From Thermolongibacillus altinsuensis (GTDB lineage: Bacteria; Bacillota; Bacilli; Bacillales; Anoxybacillaceae): a DNA stretch of 64,000 bases. The position numbers were made by a program, and so were the translations under genes. The notes under the pieces were generated by a model, which did not search any database, had not been told where the DNA came from, and saw nothing but the letters and a program-made list of their open reading frames with translations. The stretch is from NCBI RefSeq assembly GCF_004341205.1, contig NZ_SLUL01000012.1, positions 1 to 64,000 on the forward strand. Reading direction: 5' to 3'. Positions 7,644 through 15,248 of the stretch are shown here, one piece after another (the stretch's first letter is position 1; each line of letters starts with the position of its first letter).

Positions 7644-8804
7644 TTACAAAGATGCTTTCAAGATGGCAAGAACATCTTCACGATGCAGCTTCTTGAAATT
7701 GCCGAACGGTCCAAATGCCATCGCTTTATCAGCAATTAATTCGAGAGACTCCTCGCCAATTCCGTAATCCGCTAGACGTGAAGGCGCACCTAAACTACTC
7801 CAAAATTTGCGCAGTCTTTCAATTCCTTCGAGAGCAATTTCCCGATCGCCTTTTCCTTCAGGATAAACGTTAAATACGCGGACCGCTAACTGTTTAAAGC
7901 GCTCAACATTTTCATCAAGCACGTATTTCATCCAGTTTGGAAATAAAATCGCTAATCCTCCTGCATGAGGAATGTCATACACTGCCGAAATCGCATGTTC
8001 AATATTATGCGTCGCCCAATCACCGCGCAAGCCCATTCTTAAAAAGCCGTTTAACGCAATCGTTCCACAATATAAAATCGTTTCGCGCAACTCATAGTTT
8101 TGCAAATCATTGACTAGTTTCGGAGCGGCTTCCATCACTGTGCGCAACACAGCCTCGCCCATTTGATCTTGCAGCGGTGTATTTGGTACATGGTGAAAAT
8201 ATTGCTCAAGCACGTGAGCCATCATATCAACAATTCCGTAAATCGTATGATCTTTCGGAACCGTCATGGTATAGGTCGGATCCAGAATCGAAAATTTCGG
8301 GAATACCGCCGGACTGCTCCATCCATACTTTTCTTTCGTTTCCCAGTTTGTAATAACGGAATTCGCGTTCATTTCTGAACCTGTCGCGGCCAACGTTAAC
8401 ACGGTTCCGAATGGCAGCGCTTCTTTCACCGTTGCTTTTCGAGAAATAAAATCCCATGGATCTCCATCATATTTGACTCCAGCCGCAATCGCTTTTGTGC
8501 AATCGATAACGCTTCCGCCGCCTACGGCTAATAAAAATTCAATATTTTCCTGCTTACAAATTTCAATTCCTTTTCGAACGGTTGAAAGGCGCGGATTTGG
8601 CTCGACACCTGATAATTCAACCCATCTTACATTCAATTCGCGTAAAATTTCTACCACTTCGTCATACAATCCATTTCGTTTAATGCTGCCTCCGCCATAA
8701 ACAAGCAGAATTTTTCCGTATAACGGAATTTCTTTTTTAAGTTGTTCAAGTTGTCCTTTCCCAAAAATCAGTTTCGTTGGATTATGAAAAATGAAATTTT
8801 CCAT
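7644..8804 (-). CDS. yugJ: iron-containing alcohol dehydrogenase (YugJ/YugK, butanol-dehydrogenase-like)
   Basis: 386 aa, group III Fe-dependent ADH, reducing aldehydes to alcohols with NAD(P)H. Nucleotide-binding part: [11 protein letters not shown] and [16 protein letters not shown]. Metal-binding part: [12 protein letters not shown] (Asp and first His), [19 protein letters not shown] (remaining His). It matches B. subtilis YugJ along its whole length; YugJ and YugK are close paralogues, so the symbol is by best resemblance. GGAGG 8 bases before the ATG. It is transcribed toward pgi with a cre site in between. Confidence 0.9.
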   Translation of the reverse strand: MENFIFHNPTKLIFGKGQLEQLKKEIPLYGKILLVYGGGSIKRNGLYDEVVEILRELNVRWVELSGVEPNPRLSTVRKGIEICKQENIEFLLAVGGGSVIDCTKAIAAGVKYDGDPWDFISRKATVKEALPFGTVLTLAATGSEMNANSVITNWETKEKYGWSSPAVFPKFSILDPTYTMTVPKDHTIYGIVDMMAHVLEQYFHHVPNTPLQDQMGEAVLRTVMEAAPKLVNDLQNYELRETILYCGTIALNGFLRMGLRGDWATHNIEHAISAVYDIPHAGGLAILFPNWMKYVLDENVERFKQLAVRVFNVYPEGKGDREIALEGIERLRKFWSSLGAPSRLADYGIGEESLELIADKAMAFGPFGNFKKLHREDVLAILKASL

Positions 8805-8945
8805 AAAATTACCTCCTTTTCTTCATTATTGACAATAAAACATGGAAAAGTAAAGCGACTTGCATTTTTTCTCAATTATTGATGTATATTTTTTCCGTTT
8901 GCCACTCAACCTATAAGTGAACGCTAATCTAAAAGGAGGACTATC

Positions 8946-9179
8946 ATGAGCACACTGCAACGAATTGCACTATTACTTACTATTATTGGAGCGATAAATT
9001 GGGGACTAATCGGCTTTTTCCGTTTTGATTTAGTCGCAGCGATTTTTGGAGGACAAGATTCCGGATTAGCCCGCATTGTTTACGGTCTTGTCGGAATCGC
9101 GGGTTTGATCAATCTTGCTATTCTATTCAAACCAACTGAAGAACTCGGGCGAACAGAGCCAAAAGCTTCAAGAACATAA
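8946..9179 (+). CDS. yuzA: DUF378 small membrane protein, YuzA-like
   Basis: 77 aa with two membrane helices. It starts MSTLQRIALLLTIIGAINWG, the DUF378 hallmark (IGAINWGLIGFF), and has GLARIVYGLVGIAGL in the second helix. Function unknown. AAAGGAGG lies 7 bases before the ATG. Position between yugJ and yugI agrees with B. subtilis yuzA. It has its own terminator. Confidence 0.88.
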   Translation: MSTLQRIALLLTIIGAINWGLIGFFRFDLVAAIFGGQDSGLARIVYGLVGIAGLINLAILFKPTEELGRTEPKASRT

Positions 9180-9182
9180 CAT

Positions 9183-9215
9183 AAAAACTCACCTGAGTCT
9201 TTCGGGTGAGTTTTT
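9183..9215. terminator. bidirectional terminator between yuzA and yugI
   Basis: AAAAACTCACCTGA/TCGGGTGAGTTTTT stem flanked by A and T runs between two converging genes. Confidence 0.87.
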
Positions 9216-9549
9216 ACTGTTTTTCCTTCTGAGCTTGTTCAATCCATTGTTGCAATTTCTCTTTTAATGTTTGAAATCCTAAAGAAGTTTCTATTTTCTT
9301 ATGACGGATCATGTTAGCCTCTTTTAACGAAAGACTAATTCTATTTGTTTTTTCATCGACTGCAATCACCTTTACATTCACTTTCTCGCCAATTTGCACA
9401 TAGTCGTAAATGTTTTTTACAAATCCCTCTGTAATTTCAGAGATGTGGACCAATCCTTGTGTATGCTCATCTAACGAAACAAACACACCATATGGCTGAA
9501 TCCCTGTTACTTTCCCCGTTACAATCGCTCCTACCTTCCACTTTACCAA
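9214..9549 (-). CDS. yugI: S1 RNA-binding domain protein, YugI family
   Basis: One S1/OB-fold domain fills residues 1-70: VGAIVTGKVTGIQPYGVFVS, then QGLVHISEIT and KVIAVDEKTNRISLSLKEA. A helical tail follows (FQTLKEKLQQWIEQAQK). Known homologues bind RNA or ribosomes (general stress protein 13 group). The frame is open to 9573, but a TTG at 9549 gives MVKWKVGAIVTGKV, matching B. subtilis YugI, with GGAGTG 6 bases upstream; I prefer it. Confidence 0.9.
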   Translation of the reverse strand: MVKWKVGAIVTGKVTGIQPYGVFVSLDEHTQGLVHISEITEGFVKNIYDYVQIGEKVNVKVIAVDEKTNRISLSLKEANMIRHKKIETSLGFQTLKEKLQQWIEQAQKEKQ

Positions 9550-9698
9550 CAAAAACACTCCGATCATAATCATAATCCAAATATCTTTTTGAAAAATTGT
9601 AACATAACAAATAAGAAAAGTGTTAATTTTCTATACAAATATTTAAAAAGAACATGGTATGATAAATACATAAATATTGCAGCGAGGTGGGAGAAATG

Positions 9699-10067
9699 AT
9701 GAGCACAATCGGCGAAAACATTCGCATGTATCGCGAGCAACGGAAAATGAGCCAACAAGATTTGGCGCTGAAAGTACGCGTAGGGGTAGCGACGATTCAA
9801 AAATATGAGGCAGGCGAACAAATCCCTGACACGTCAACCATTTTAAAAATATGTACAGCTCTTGATGTCCCAGCATCGGAACTGTTAGAAAGAGCCGATT
9901 TATCGAATCCATCCGGAATCGATCCAGAAATTGAGTATTTAATAAAGGAAATTGGCGTAAAACGAGCAAAGCTCATTTTAAGAAAAGCAAAAGAATTTAG
10001 CGAAGAAGACTTTTTACGTGTGATGCAAATGCTTTATGAACTAAAATATAACAAAGACCAAAAGTGA
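9699..10067 (+). CDS. XRE-family transcriptional regulator
   Basis: 122 aa. An HTH_3/XRE domain occupies residues 1-60: IGENIRMYREQRKMSQQDLA, then VATIQKYEAGEQIPDTSTILKICTALDV. The C-terminal helical part (EIEYLIKEIGVKRAKLILRK) probably mediates dimerisation. Target genes cannot be told. AGGTGG at 9685-9690 fits the ATG at 9699 (8 bases) slightly better than 9696; the GTG at 9687 overlaps the ribosome site. The upstream sequence GGTATGATAAAT gives a -10 element shared with the fnr promoter region, with a poor -35. Confidence 0.88.
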   Translation: MSTIGENIRMYREQRKMSQQDLALKVRVGVATIQKYEAGEQIPDTSTILKICTALDVPASELLERADLSNPSGIDPEIEYLIKEIGVKRAKLILRKAKEFSEEDFLRVMQMLYELKYNKDQK

Positions 10068-10070
10068 ACA

Positions 10071-10099
10071 AAAAAGCTGACACATTGGTCAGCTTTTTT
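10071..10099 (+). terminator. terminator after the XRE gene, facing alaT
   Basis: AAAAAGCTGAC-ACATTG-GTCAGCTTTTTT; symmetric enough to serve alaT on the other strand as well. Confidence 0.88.
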
Positions 10100-10102
10100 A
10101 TG

Positions 10103-11272
10103 TTAAAGCCGCTCTAAAAATCGCTTCATGCGACGAATGGCCTCTTGCAATTGCTCCATGGATGAAGCGTATGAGCAGCGAATATACCCTTCTCCGCTTT
10201 GCCCAAATACGTTTCCTGGAACGACAGCCACTTTCTCTTCCATCAGCAACCTCTCAGCAAATTGTTCGGAAGTGAGACCTGTTGACTGAATGGATGGAAA
10301 AGCGTAAAACGCTCCCCCTGGCAAATGACAAGAAAGCCCTAGTTCATTTAATGATTGAACAAAATAGTTGCGGCGGCGGCGATAACTTTTCTTCATTTCC
10401 TCAACATCGCTTTCACCGTTTTTCAACGCTTCGATGGCGCCATATTGCGCCATGGTTGGAGCACACATCATCGCATATTGATGAATTTTAAGGATCGCTT
10501 GAGCAAATTCTTTCGGCGCAGCAATAAATCCGAGGCGCCACCCCGTCATCGCAAACCCTTTCGAAAAACCGTTTACTAAAATCGTTCGTTCTTGCATATG
10601 AGGAATGGACGGAAAGCTTGTATATGGCTCATCATAGGCTAATTCCGCATAAATCTCATCGGAAATGACAATCAAATCATATTTTTGCACAATGGCGCTG
10701 ATCGCCTCAAGTTCTCGCCGATTTAGCACCGTTCCTGTTGGATTGTTCGGCGAACAAAGAATCATCGCTTTCGTTCGCGAAGTAATCGTTTTTTCGATTT
10801 GTTCAGGTTGAAGTTTAAATTCTTGTTTTCCATCGGTTTGTACGAAAACAGGAACGCCTCCCGCTAAAGAAACAAGCGGTGCATAAGAAACAAAGCTCGG
10901 CTCAACAACAATGACTTCATCACCTGGATTGATGATCGCTCTTAATGCTAAATCGAGTGCTTGGCTTGCCCCAACCGTCACAACAATTTCGCTATTTGGA
11001 TCATATAAAATTTGAAAGTTACGCGCTAAGTAGCGGCTAATTTCTTCGCGCAACTCCAATAATCCCGCATTTGCCGTGTAAGACGTGTAGCCTTGTTCTA
11101 ATGATAAAATGCACGCTTCACGAACGCTCCAGGAAGTAACAAAATCTGGTTCACCGACCCCGAGTGAAATGACTCCCTCCATGCTCGCTGCTAAATCAAA
11201 AAAGCGGCGAATGCCTGATGGCTTTAAATTCATGACCGTTTCAGATAAGTACGTTTTCGTCTTTTGCATCAT
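10103..11272 (-). CDS. alaT: aminotransferase class I/II, alanine transaminase AlaT
   Basis: 389 aa PLP enzyme of fold type I. Motifs are SLGVGEPDFVT, TVGASQALDLALRA, CSPNNPTGTV, ISDEIYAELAY, the PLP-lysine segment NGFSKGFAMTGWRLGF (Lys238) and the C-terminal GYIRCSYA with the substrate Arg. It is the AlaT/YugH type that makes alanine from pyruvate. Its start overlaps the alaR stop by 4 bp, so the two are co-transcribed. Other aminotransferases share these motifs; the alaR neighbour decides the assignment. Confidence 0.9.
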   Translation of the reverse strand: MMQKTKTYLSETVMNLKPSGIRRFFDLAASMEGVISLGVGEPDFVTSWSVREACILSLEQGYTSYTANAGLLELREEISRYLARNFQILYDPNSEIVVTVGASQALDLALRAIINPGDEVIVVEPSFVSYAPLVSLAGGVPVFVQTDGKQEFKLQPEQIEKTITSRTKAMILCSPNNPTGTVLNRRELEAISAIVQKYDLIVISDEIYAELAYDEPYTSFPSIPHMQERTILVNGFSKGFAMTGWRLGFIAAPKEFAQAILKIHQYAMMCAPTMAQYGAIEALKNGESDVEEMKKSYRRRRNYFVQSLNELGLSCHLPGGAFYAFPSIQSTGLTSEQFAERLLMEEKVAVVPGNVFGQSGEGYIRCSYASSMEQLQEAIRRMKRFLERL

Positions 11273-11769
11273 GGCGCCACCACAATCCGTCGATCTTGAT
11301 CGCCTTGTTCAAACACCGTGCCGTCATGTTTATATTTTTTCAAAATAAAATGGGTCGTCGTTGAAATGACGGAATCGAGCGTCGACAATTTTTCAGAAAC
11401 GAAATGAGCAATTTCAGACATGGAGCGTCCTTCAATGACAACCGATAAATCATATGCTCCTGACATTAAATACACCGATTTCACTTCTGGGAAACGATAG
11501 ATTCGTTCAGCGACTTCATCAAAACCGACGCCGCGTTTCGGTGTCACTTTCACATCAATCATCGCTGTTACCCCTTCATGTCCGTCAATTTTGCGCCAAT
11601 CCACAATGGTCGCATACTGAACGATCACTTTTGCTTCTTCTAGTTTTTTAATGATCTGCTCCGTTTCTTCTACCGTCAGCGACACCATTTTGGCGATAGT
11701 TTCAACCGGGAGCCGCGCGTTTTTTTCGAGAATTTCGACAATTTCAATTTCTTTCTCCGATAATTTCAT
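11269..11769 (-). CDS. alaR: Lrp/AsnC-family regulator of alanine synthesis
   Basis: 166 aa. N-terminal AsnC-type helix-turn-helix (MKLSEKEIEIVEILEKNARL to about residue 60) and a C-terminal RAM effector domain (VTAMIDVKVTPKRGVGFDEV... VYLMSGAYDLSVVIEG). In B. subtilis AlaR activates alaRT. The frame begins at 11787, but the ATG at 11769 with GGGGGG 6 bases upstream gives the family N-terminus. Two CodY-like boxes lie 20-68 bp before the start. Control by CodY and autogenous AlaR control are both plausible. Confidence 0.9.
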   Translation of the reverse strand: MKLSEKEIEIVEILEKNARLPVETIAKMVSLTVEETEQIIKKLEEAKVIVQYATIVDWRKIDGHEGVTAMIDVKVTPKRGVGFDEVAERIYRFPEVKSVYLMSGAYDLSVVIEGRSMSEIAHFVSEKLSTLDSVISTTTHFILKKYKHDGTVFEQGDQDRRIVVAP

Positions 11770-11788
11770 GTGAATCCCCCCTGCCATA

Positions 11789-11837
11789 AATTTTCACATA
11801 ATTTAAATAAATTTGCACGAAAAATTTTCATAAAATT
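11789..11837. promoter_or_regulatory. two CodY-box-like sites upstream of alaR
   Basis: AATTTTCATAAAATT (11823-11837) agrees with the AATTTTCWGAAAATT CodY motif at 14 of 15 positions. AATTTTCACATAATT (11789-11803) agrees at 13 of 15. They flank the A/T-rich region where the alaR promoter should lie. CodY control would tie alanine synthesis to branched-chain amino acid and GTP levels. Confidence 0.55.
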
Positions 11838-11888
11838 CACGAAGAAATACATAAAGAATATAAGCAGCCGTTTTACGATGCACAAATG

Positions 11889-11984
11889 AAAAAAGGACTG
11901 ACCCATATGCCTGACCTCACGCATGCACAATATATCCCCTATATATTGTGCTCTGGGTCTGACAATTTTGGGTCAGCCTCTTTT
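11889..11984. repeat. 96-bp palindromic, MITE-like element
   Basis: Almost the whole element is one imperfect inverted repeat. AAAAAGGACTGACCCA at the left pairs with TGGGTCAGCCTCTTTT at the right, CCTGACC with GGGTCTGAC, and the centre is a perfect 11-bp stem GCACAATATAT-CCCCT-ATATATTGTGC. The end sequence is shared with the hairpin at 4373-4390. It lies in the 456-bp gap 11770-12225 upstream of alaR. The remainder of that gap (11985-12225) shows no gene that I can support. Confidence 0.65.
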
Positions 11985-12225
11985 GGCTTTTTACTCTCTC
12001 ATTGTTCAATGATTTCAGCTAATGATAAAATTATAATGTATAAAATAAAACTGGCCGATAAGCACCTGTCTAGCCCCACGTGAATTTCACAATATTTATT
12101 TGCTATATATTTTGTGTTTGCCCGTCTTTTTCATAAAAACAGCTTAAAATTTGCCATTGCTCATGGGTTAAATACAATCACTTTCTGCTATAATTCATCC
12201 CATCTTACTTTAAATCAGTTATAGG

Positions 12226-12492
12226 TCAGAACCCACATTCTACTTCATTTTTCGCTTTTAGTAATTGTTCAGCCATCTTTACACATTTTTCAAAAGGAAT
12301 AACTTCCTCAAACGAAAATTCATAAATAGCTTGAATTTTTTCGGCTAATGGTCTAATTTCATCGTATTCATGAACGGCTTGCAAAACGTCAACCGCCTCT
12401 GTTTCGTAAGCGTCGCTGCCGTAACCAAACGGATCCCAGTGTTGAATCATGTCTAATAGCATCATATTCATTTTTTGCATATTCATATTCAT
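12226..12492 (-). CDS. yugE: DUF1871 family protein, YugE-like
   Basis: 88 aa soluble helical protein. The segment QHWDPFGYGSDAYETEAVDVLQ (first 20 residues are QHWDPFGYGSDAYETEAVDV) and IYEFSFEEVIPFEKC mark DUF1871. Function unknown. The frame opens with GTG at 12501 inside the AAGGTG ribosome site; the ATG at 12492 is better spaced. It is divergent from patB with only 38 bp between starts. B. subtilis has the same yugE-patB pairing. Confidence 0.82.
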   Translation of the reverse strand: MNMNMQKMNMMLLDMIQHWDPFGYGSDAYETEAVDVLQAVHEYDEIRPLAEKIQAIYEFSFEEVIPFEKCVKMAEQLLKAKNEVECGF

Positions 12493-12530
12493 CTTCATCA
12501 CCTTAGCATATGAGAATGGAGAGATGTTTG

Positions 12531-13697
12531 ATGTATTCGTTTGACGATTTTATTGAACGGCGAAACACTTATTCTGTCAAGTGGGATGAAACGGAGCGCA
12601 TTTTTGGTGTAAAAGATGTGTTGCCGTTGTGGGTAGCTGATATGGATTTTAAAGCTCCTGCGGAAGTGCTTGAAGCTTTGGCAAAAAGAGTGGAGCATGG
12701 CGTTTTTGGCTATACTTCCATTCCTGCTTCGCTAAAACAAGCTGTTTGCGACTGGATGGTCAACAAGCACGAATGGCAGATTGACAGCAAATGGCTTTCC
12801 TTTTCTCCCGGAGTTGTACCTGCTTTAGCAACGGCGATTCAAGCGTTTACCTCTCCCGGTGATAAAGTGATCGTACAGACTCCTGTTTATTATCCGTTTT
12901 TTCAGCTCGTCGAGAAAAACAACCGTGAACTTGTACTAAACCCGCTTCAGCTGATAAATGGAAAATATGAAATGGATTTCGCTGACCTGAAAGAAAAGAT
13001 AAAAGGAGCAAAATTGTTGTTGCTTTGCAGTCCGCATAATCCCGGGGGACGAGTATGGTCAAAAGAAGAGTTGACTAAGTTGGGAGAGTTATGTTTGGAA
13101 CACAATGTCATTGTCGTTTCCGATGAAATTCATTCCGATTTAGTTTTTTCCGGTTCCCGTCATACACCGTTTGCTTCGATTTCCGAGGAGTTTGCCCAAA
13201 TATCCGTCACCTGTATCGCTCCAACAAAAACATTTAATTTAGCTGGTTTACAATCCGCGATCTCGATTATTCCAAACCGGACATTAAAAAAACAATTTGA
13301 TAGCGTTCAACAGCGGCAAGGTTTTTTCACCCTCAATACGTTCGCAGTCGTCGGGACAGAAGCAGCTTACCGGCACGGCAACCAATGGCTTAACGATTTA
13401 TTGAAATATCTTGCGGAAAATGTTGAATTCACTTGTTCCTTCATCGAAAAACACTTACCAAAATTGAAGGTAATCAAACCGGAAGCCACCTATCTTGTTT
13501 GGATTGATTGCCGCGAGCTGCAAAAAAGCGATCAAGAACTAAAACAGCTTCTTTTACAGAAAGGGAAAATTGCTGTTGAACCAGGAAACAAATTTGGTGA
13601 AGGCGGCACCGGCTTTATTCGTTTAAATGTCGCTTGCACTCGGGAAACATTGCAAGAAGCATTAAAAAGGTTAGCAACAGCACTGGGGGAGTTGTAG
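12531..13697 (+). CDS. patB: cystathionine beta-lyase / C-S lyase, PatB (MalY type)
   Basis: 388 aa PLP enzyme that splits the C-S bond of cystathionine and cysteine conjugates to give pyruvate, ammonia and a thiol. The MalY/PatB family signature is clear: VLPLWVADMDFKAP, GVFGYTSIP, FSPGVVPAL, CSPHNPGGRVW, VVSDEIHSDL, and the PLP lysine in TCIAPTKTFNLAGLQ. The ATG at 12531 has GGAGAG 7 bases upstream and aligns with the B. subtilis start; the frame extends upstream to 12510. Confidence 0.92.
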   Translation: MYSFDDFIERRNTYSVKWDETERIFGVKDVLPLWVADMDFKAPAEVLEALAKRVEHGVFGYTSIPASLKQAVCDWMVNKHEWQIDSKWLSFSPGVVPALATAIQAFTSPGDKVIVQTPVYYPFFQLVEKNNRELVLNPLQLINGKYEMDFADLKEKIKGAKLLLLCSPHNPGGRVWSKEELTKLGELCLEHNVIVVSDEIHSDLVFSGSRHTPFASISEEFAQISVTCIAPTKTFNLAGLQSAISIIPNRTLKKQFDSVQQRQGFFTLNTFAVVGTEAAYRHGNQWLNDLLKYLAENVEFTCSFIEKHLPKLKVIKPEATYLVWIDCRELQKSDQELKQLLLQKGKIAVEPGNKFGEGGTGFIRLNVACTRETLQEALKRLATALGEL

Positions 13698-13727
13698 ATC
13701 ACGAATGTTGATTTCTCGGGGATTCAT

Positions 13728-13794
13728 GCTTTTCTGCTGTTCGGGTTCATACAGTCAGCTAAGCAAAACGCTTAGCTGACTTCAGCAGGAAAGC
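13728..13794. other. nested hairpin downstream of patB
   Basis: An outer 12-bp stem GCTTTTCTGCTG (13728-13739) / CAGCAGGAAAGC (13783-13794, one G-T pair) encloses an 11-bp hairpin GTCAGCTAAGC-AAAAC-GCTTAGCTGAC (13754-13780). No T-run follows, so it is not a standard intrinsic terminator. It may stabilise the patB mRNA 3' end or be an unrelated structured element. Confidence 0.6.
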
Positions 13795-13886
13795 TACTTA
13801 TGAGTTTTAGATATAAATAATGAATAACAGATCTTCTGTTCTTCTTTGCCAGCTTTACTTTCTCCTGCTTTTTCCCGCTCTTGTTT

Positions 13887-14411
13887 CTATTCTTTGCTTT
13901 TCTTTATGACTCCGCAGGCAATACGATCTCCCGCATCTCCCGCCGGCTGTGACATTCCGTCATCCTTTCCTTCGTGAATGACAAGAGAAGTTCCTTCTCG
14001 AGTCAATAATGTTCCTTTCCCTTCCGTTAAACTCACTTTTGGTGCCATTAATTCTGCCTTAACCGTTCCATCATCTTTGACAATTAAATTAGGCAAATCC
14101 CCTGCATGAGAACCTTCCGGATGAAGAAGTCCGTGCTTTTTATCTTCAGGATTGAAATGGTTTCCTGCTGAAGTGAAGTCAGGCGGATCACATTTTCCTT
14201 TTTCATGAATGTGAATCGCATGCTCTCCAGGCGGAAGCCCTTCAAGGTCTAATTCAATTTTGACTCCTTCTGATTGTTGTGATAATTTGGCCGTTCCTAA
14301 TGAATCGCCGACGCGATTGAAAATCTTAACATCTATTTTTGTTGGTTTTGCTTCAGCGCAGCCGCCAAGCAAAAAAAAGCTTGATACTGCAATCAACGCA
14401 CTTCTCCGCAC
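13887..14411 (-). CDS. Cu/Zn superoxide dismutase-like lipoprotein
   Basis: 174 aa. Signal peptide with lipobox LLGGC (lipid-anchored Cys18), then a SodC beta-barrel. All metal ligands of the family are visible: Cu ligands His67 and His69 (HAIHIHEKG), His85 (AGNHFNP) and His146 (LVIHEG); Zn ligands His85, His93, His102 and Asp105 (HAGDLPN). The Cys74/Cys166 disulfide pair is also present. It should dismute superoxide outside the membrane. The start is the GTG at 14411 behind TGGAGGG rather than the ATG at 14435. B. subtilis YojM is the likely counterpart but is reported to lack two Cu ligands. Confidence 0.9.
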   Translation of the reverse strand: MRRSALIAVSSFFLLGGCAEAKPTKIDVKIFNRVGDSLGTAKLSQQSEGVKIELDLEGLPPGEHAIHIHEKGKCDPPDFTSAGNHFNPEDKKHGLLHPEGSHAGDLPNLIVKDDGTVKAELMAPKVSLTEGKGTLLTREGTSLVIHEGKDDGMSQPAGDAGDRIACGVIKKSKE

Positions 14412-14469
14412 AATAAGCCCTCCAAAACGAAACATTTTTAAGGCTTATTGTTTCCAAATTGGCGAAGGT

Positions 14470-14685
14470 TTATAACGGCTTATGTTCATCCGTCAACCAC
14501 TTTTCTTTCTTTAGTTGCTCCTCCAGTTGCTTCGCTTTTTCCTCTTGACGTTTTGAAACTTTAATAATCAGTCGCATCGTCAAAATAGCTGCAATAAAGA
14601 AAATCGTAAACGAAATGGCTGCTGGAATATACTCGGTTTTGTCTTCGGGGAAATATAAAAACAATCCTAACACACCGTTGATCAT
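14470..14685 (-). CDS. small membrane protein, hypothetical
   Basis: 71 aa. A hydrophobic N-terminus and a clear membrane helix (about residues 20-42, AAISFTIFFIAAILTMRLII) are followed by a charged, helical cytoplasmic tail (KRQEEKAKQLEEQLKKEK) likely to form a coiled coil. GAGAGGTTGAG precedes the ATG. I do not recognise the family. It stands between the SOD gene (58 bp downstream, same strand) and a divergent gene. Confidence 0.65.
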   Translation of the reverse strand: MINGVLGLFLYFPEDKTEYIPAAISFTIFFIAAILTMRLIIKVSKRQEEKAKQLEEQLKKEKWLTDEHKPL

Positions 14686-14798
14686 AAACTCAACCTCTCT
14701 ATCGATTGTTATATCAATTATATATGATAAATGGAATTGTGTCCTTTGGCAAAAAACAATATAATTTATTCATAAACTATAAAAGGGGGTAAGGGAGA

Positions 14799-15227
14799 TT
14801 GAAAAACGTCATTATTCACAAAGTGGTTACGTTTGTATTTACAGAGGAACAATTAAGGGGATATTGGAATCGACAAAAGCAGCAAATCCCATTTGAATCG
14901 CTTACATATGAACAGCTTATGACATTAGCGGAAACTATGCTTCAAAATTCATCACATAGCCAATTAGAGCAGCACATTTTAAACCACGGATGGCGAACAA
15001 AAGAGGAAACGGAAGGATTTGTCCTCGCTGAAGATGAATCGAGAGAAGATATTCATATTGAAGTCATTGATACAGAGAAAACAGGACAAAAATCAACGAA
15101 GCTATTTATCGATCGTCTATTGCAAATTCAGTGTCAAAATTGTAGCTTTTCTTTCTACATTCGCAATGTAAATGTTGACACAAGCCATCTAAAATGCCCT
15201 AATTGTTCTAGCACTGATTTAACATAA
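14799..15227 (+). CDS. hypothetical protein with C-terminal zinc ribbon
   Basis: 142 aa. The last 35 residues contain two CxxC knuckles (IQCQNCSFSF and LKCPNCSSTDL), a probable zinc ribbon. The N-terminal part (VIIHKVVTFVFTEEQLRGYW...) is unrecognised. TTG start behind AAAGGGGG and AAGGGAG. It is followed 21 bp later by the ArsB/NhaD gene, so the two probably form an operon. Confidence 0.7.
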   Translation: MKNVIIHKVVTFVFTEEQLRGYWNRQKQQIPFESLTYEQLMTLAETMLQNSSHSQLEQHILNHGWRTKEETEGFVLAEDESREDIHIEVIDTEKTGQKSTKLFIDRLLQIQCQNCSFSFYIRNVNVDTSHLKCPNCSSTDLT

Positions 15228-15248
15228 TAAAGAAAGGAATGAGAAACC

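Noticed and set aside
8828-8850. TTGACA at 8828-8833 as a yuzA promoter
   Set aside because: No convincing -10 17 bases downstream and over 100 bp from the gene; left unassigned.
11886-12083. 65-residue plus-strand ORF upstream of alaR
   Set aside because: It runs through the palindromic element and has no ribosome site; composition is not coding-like.
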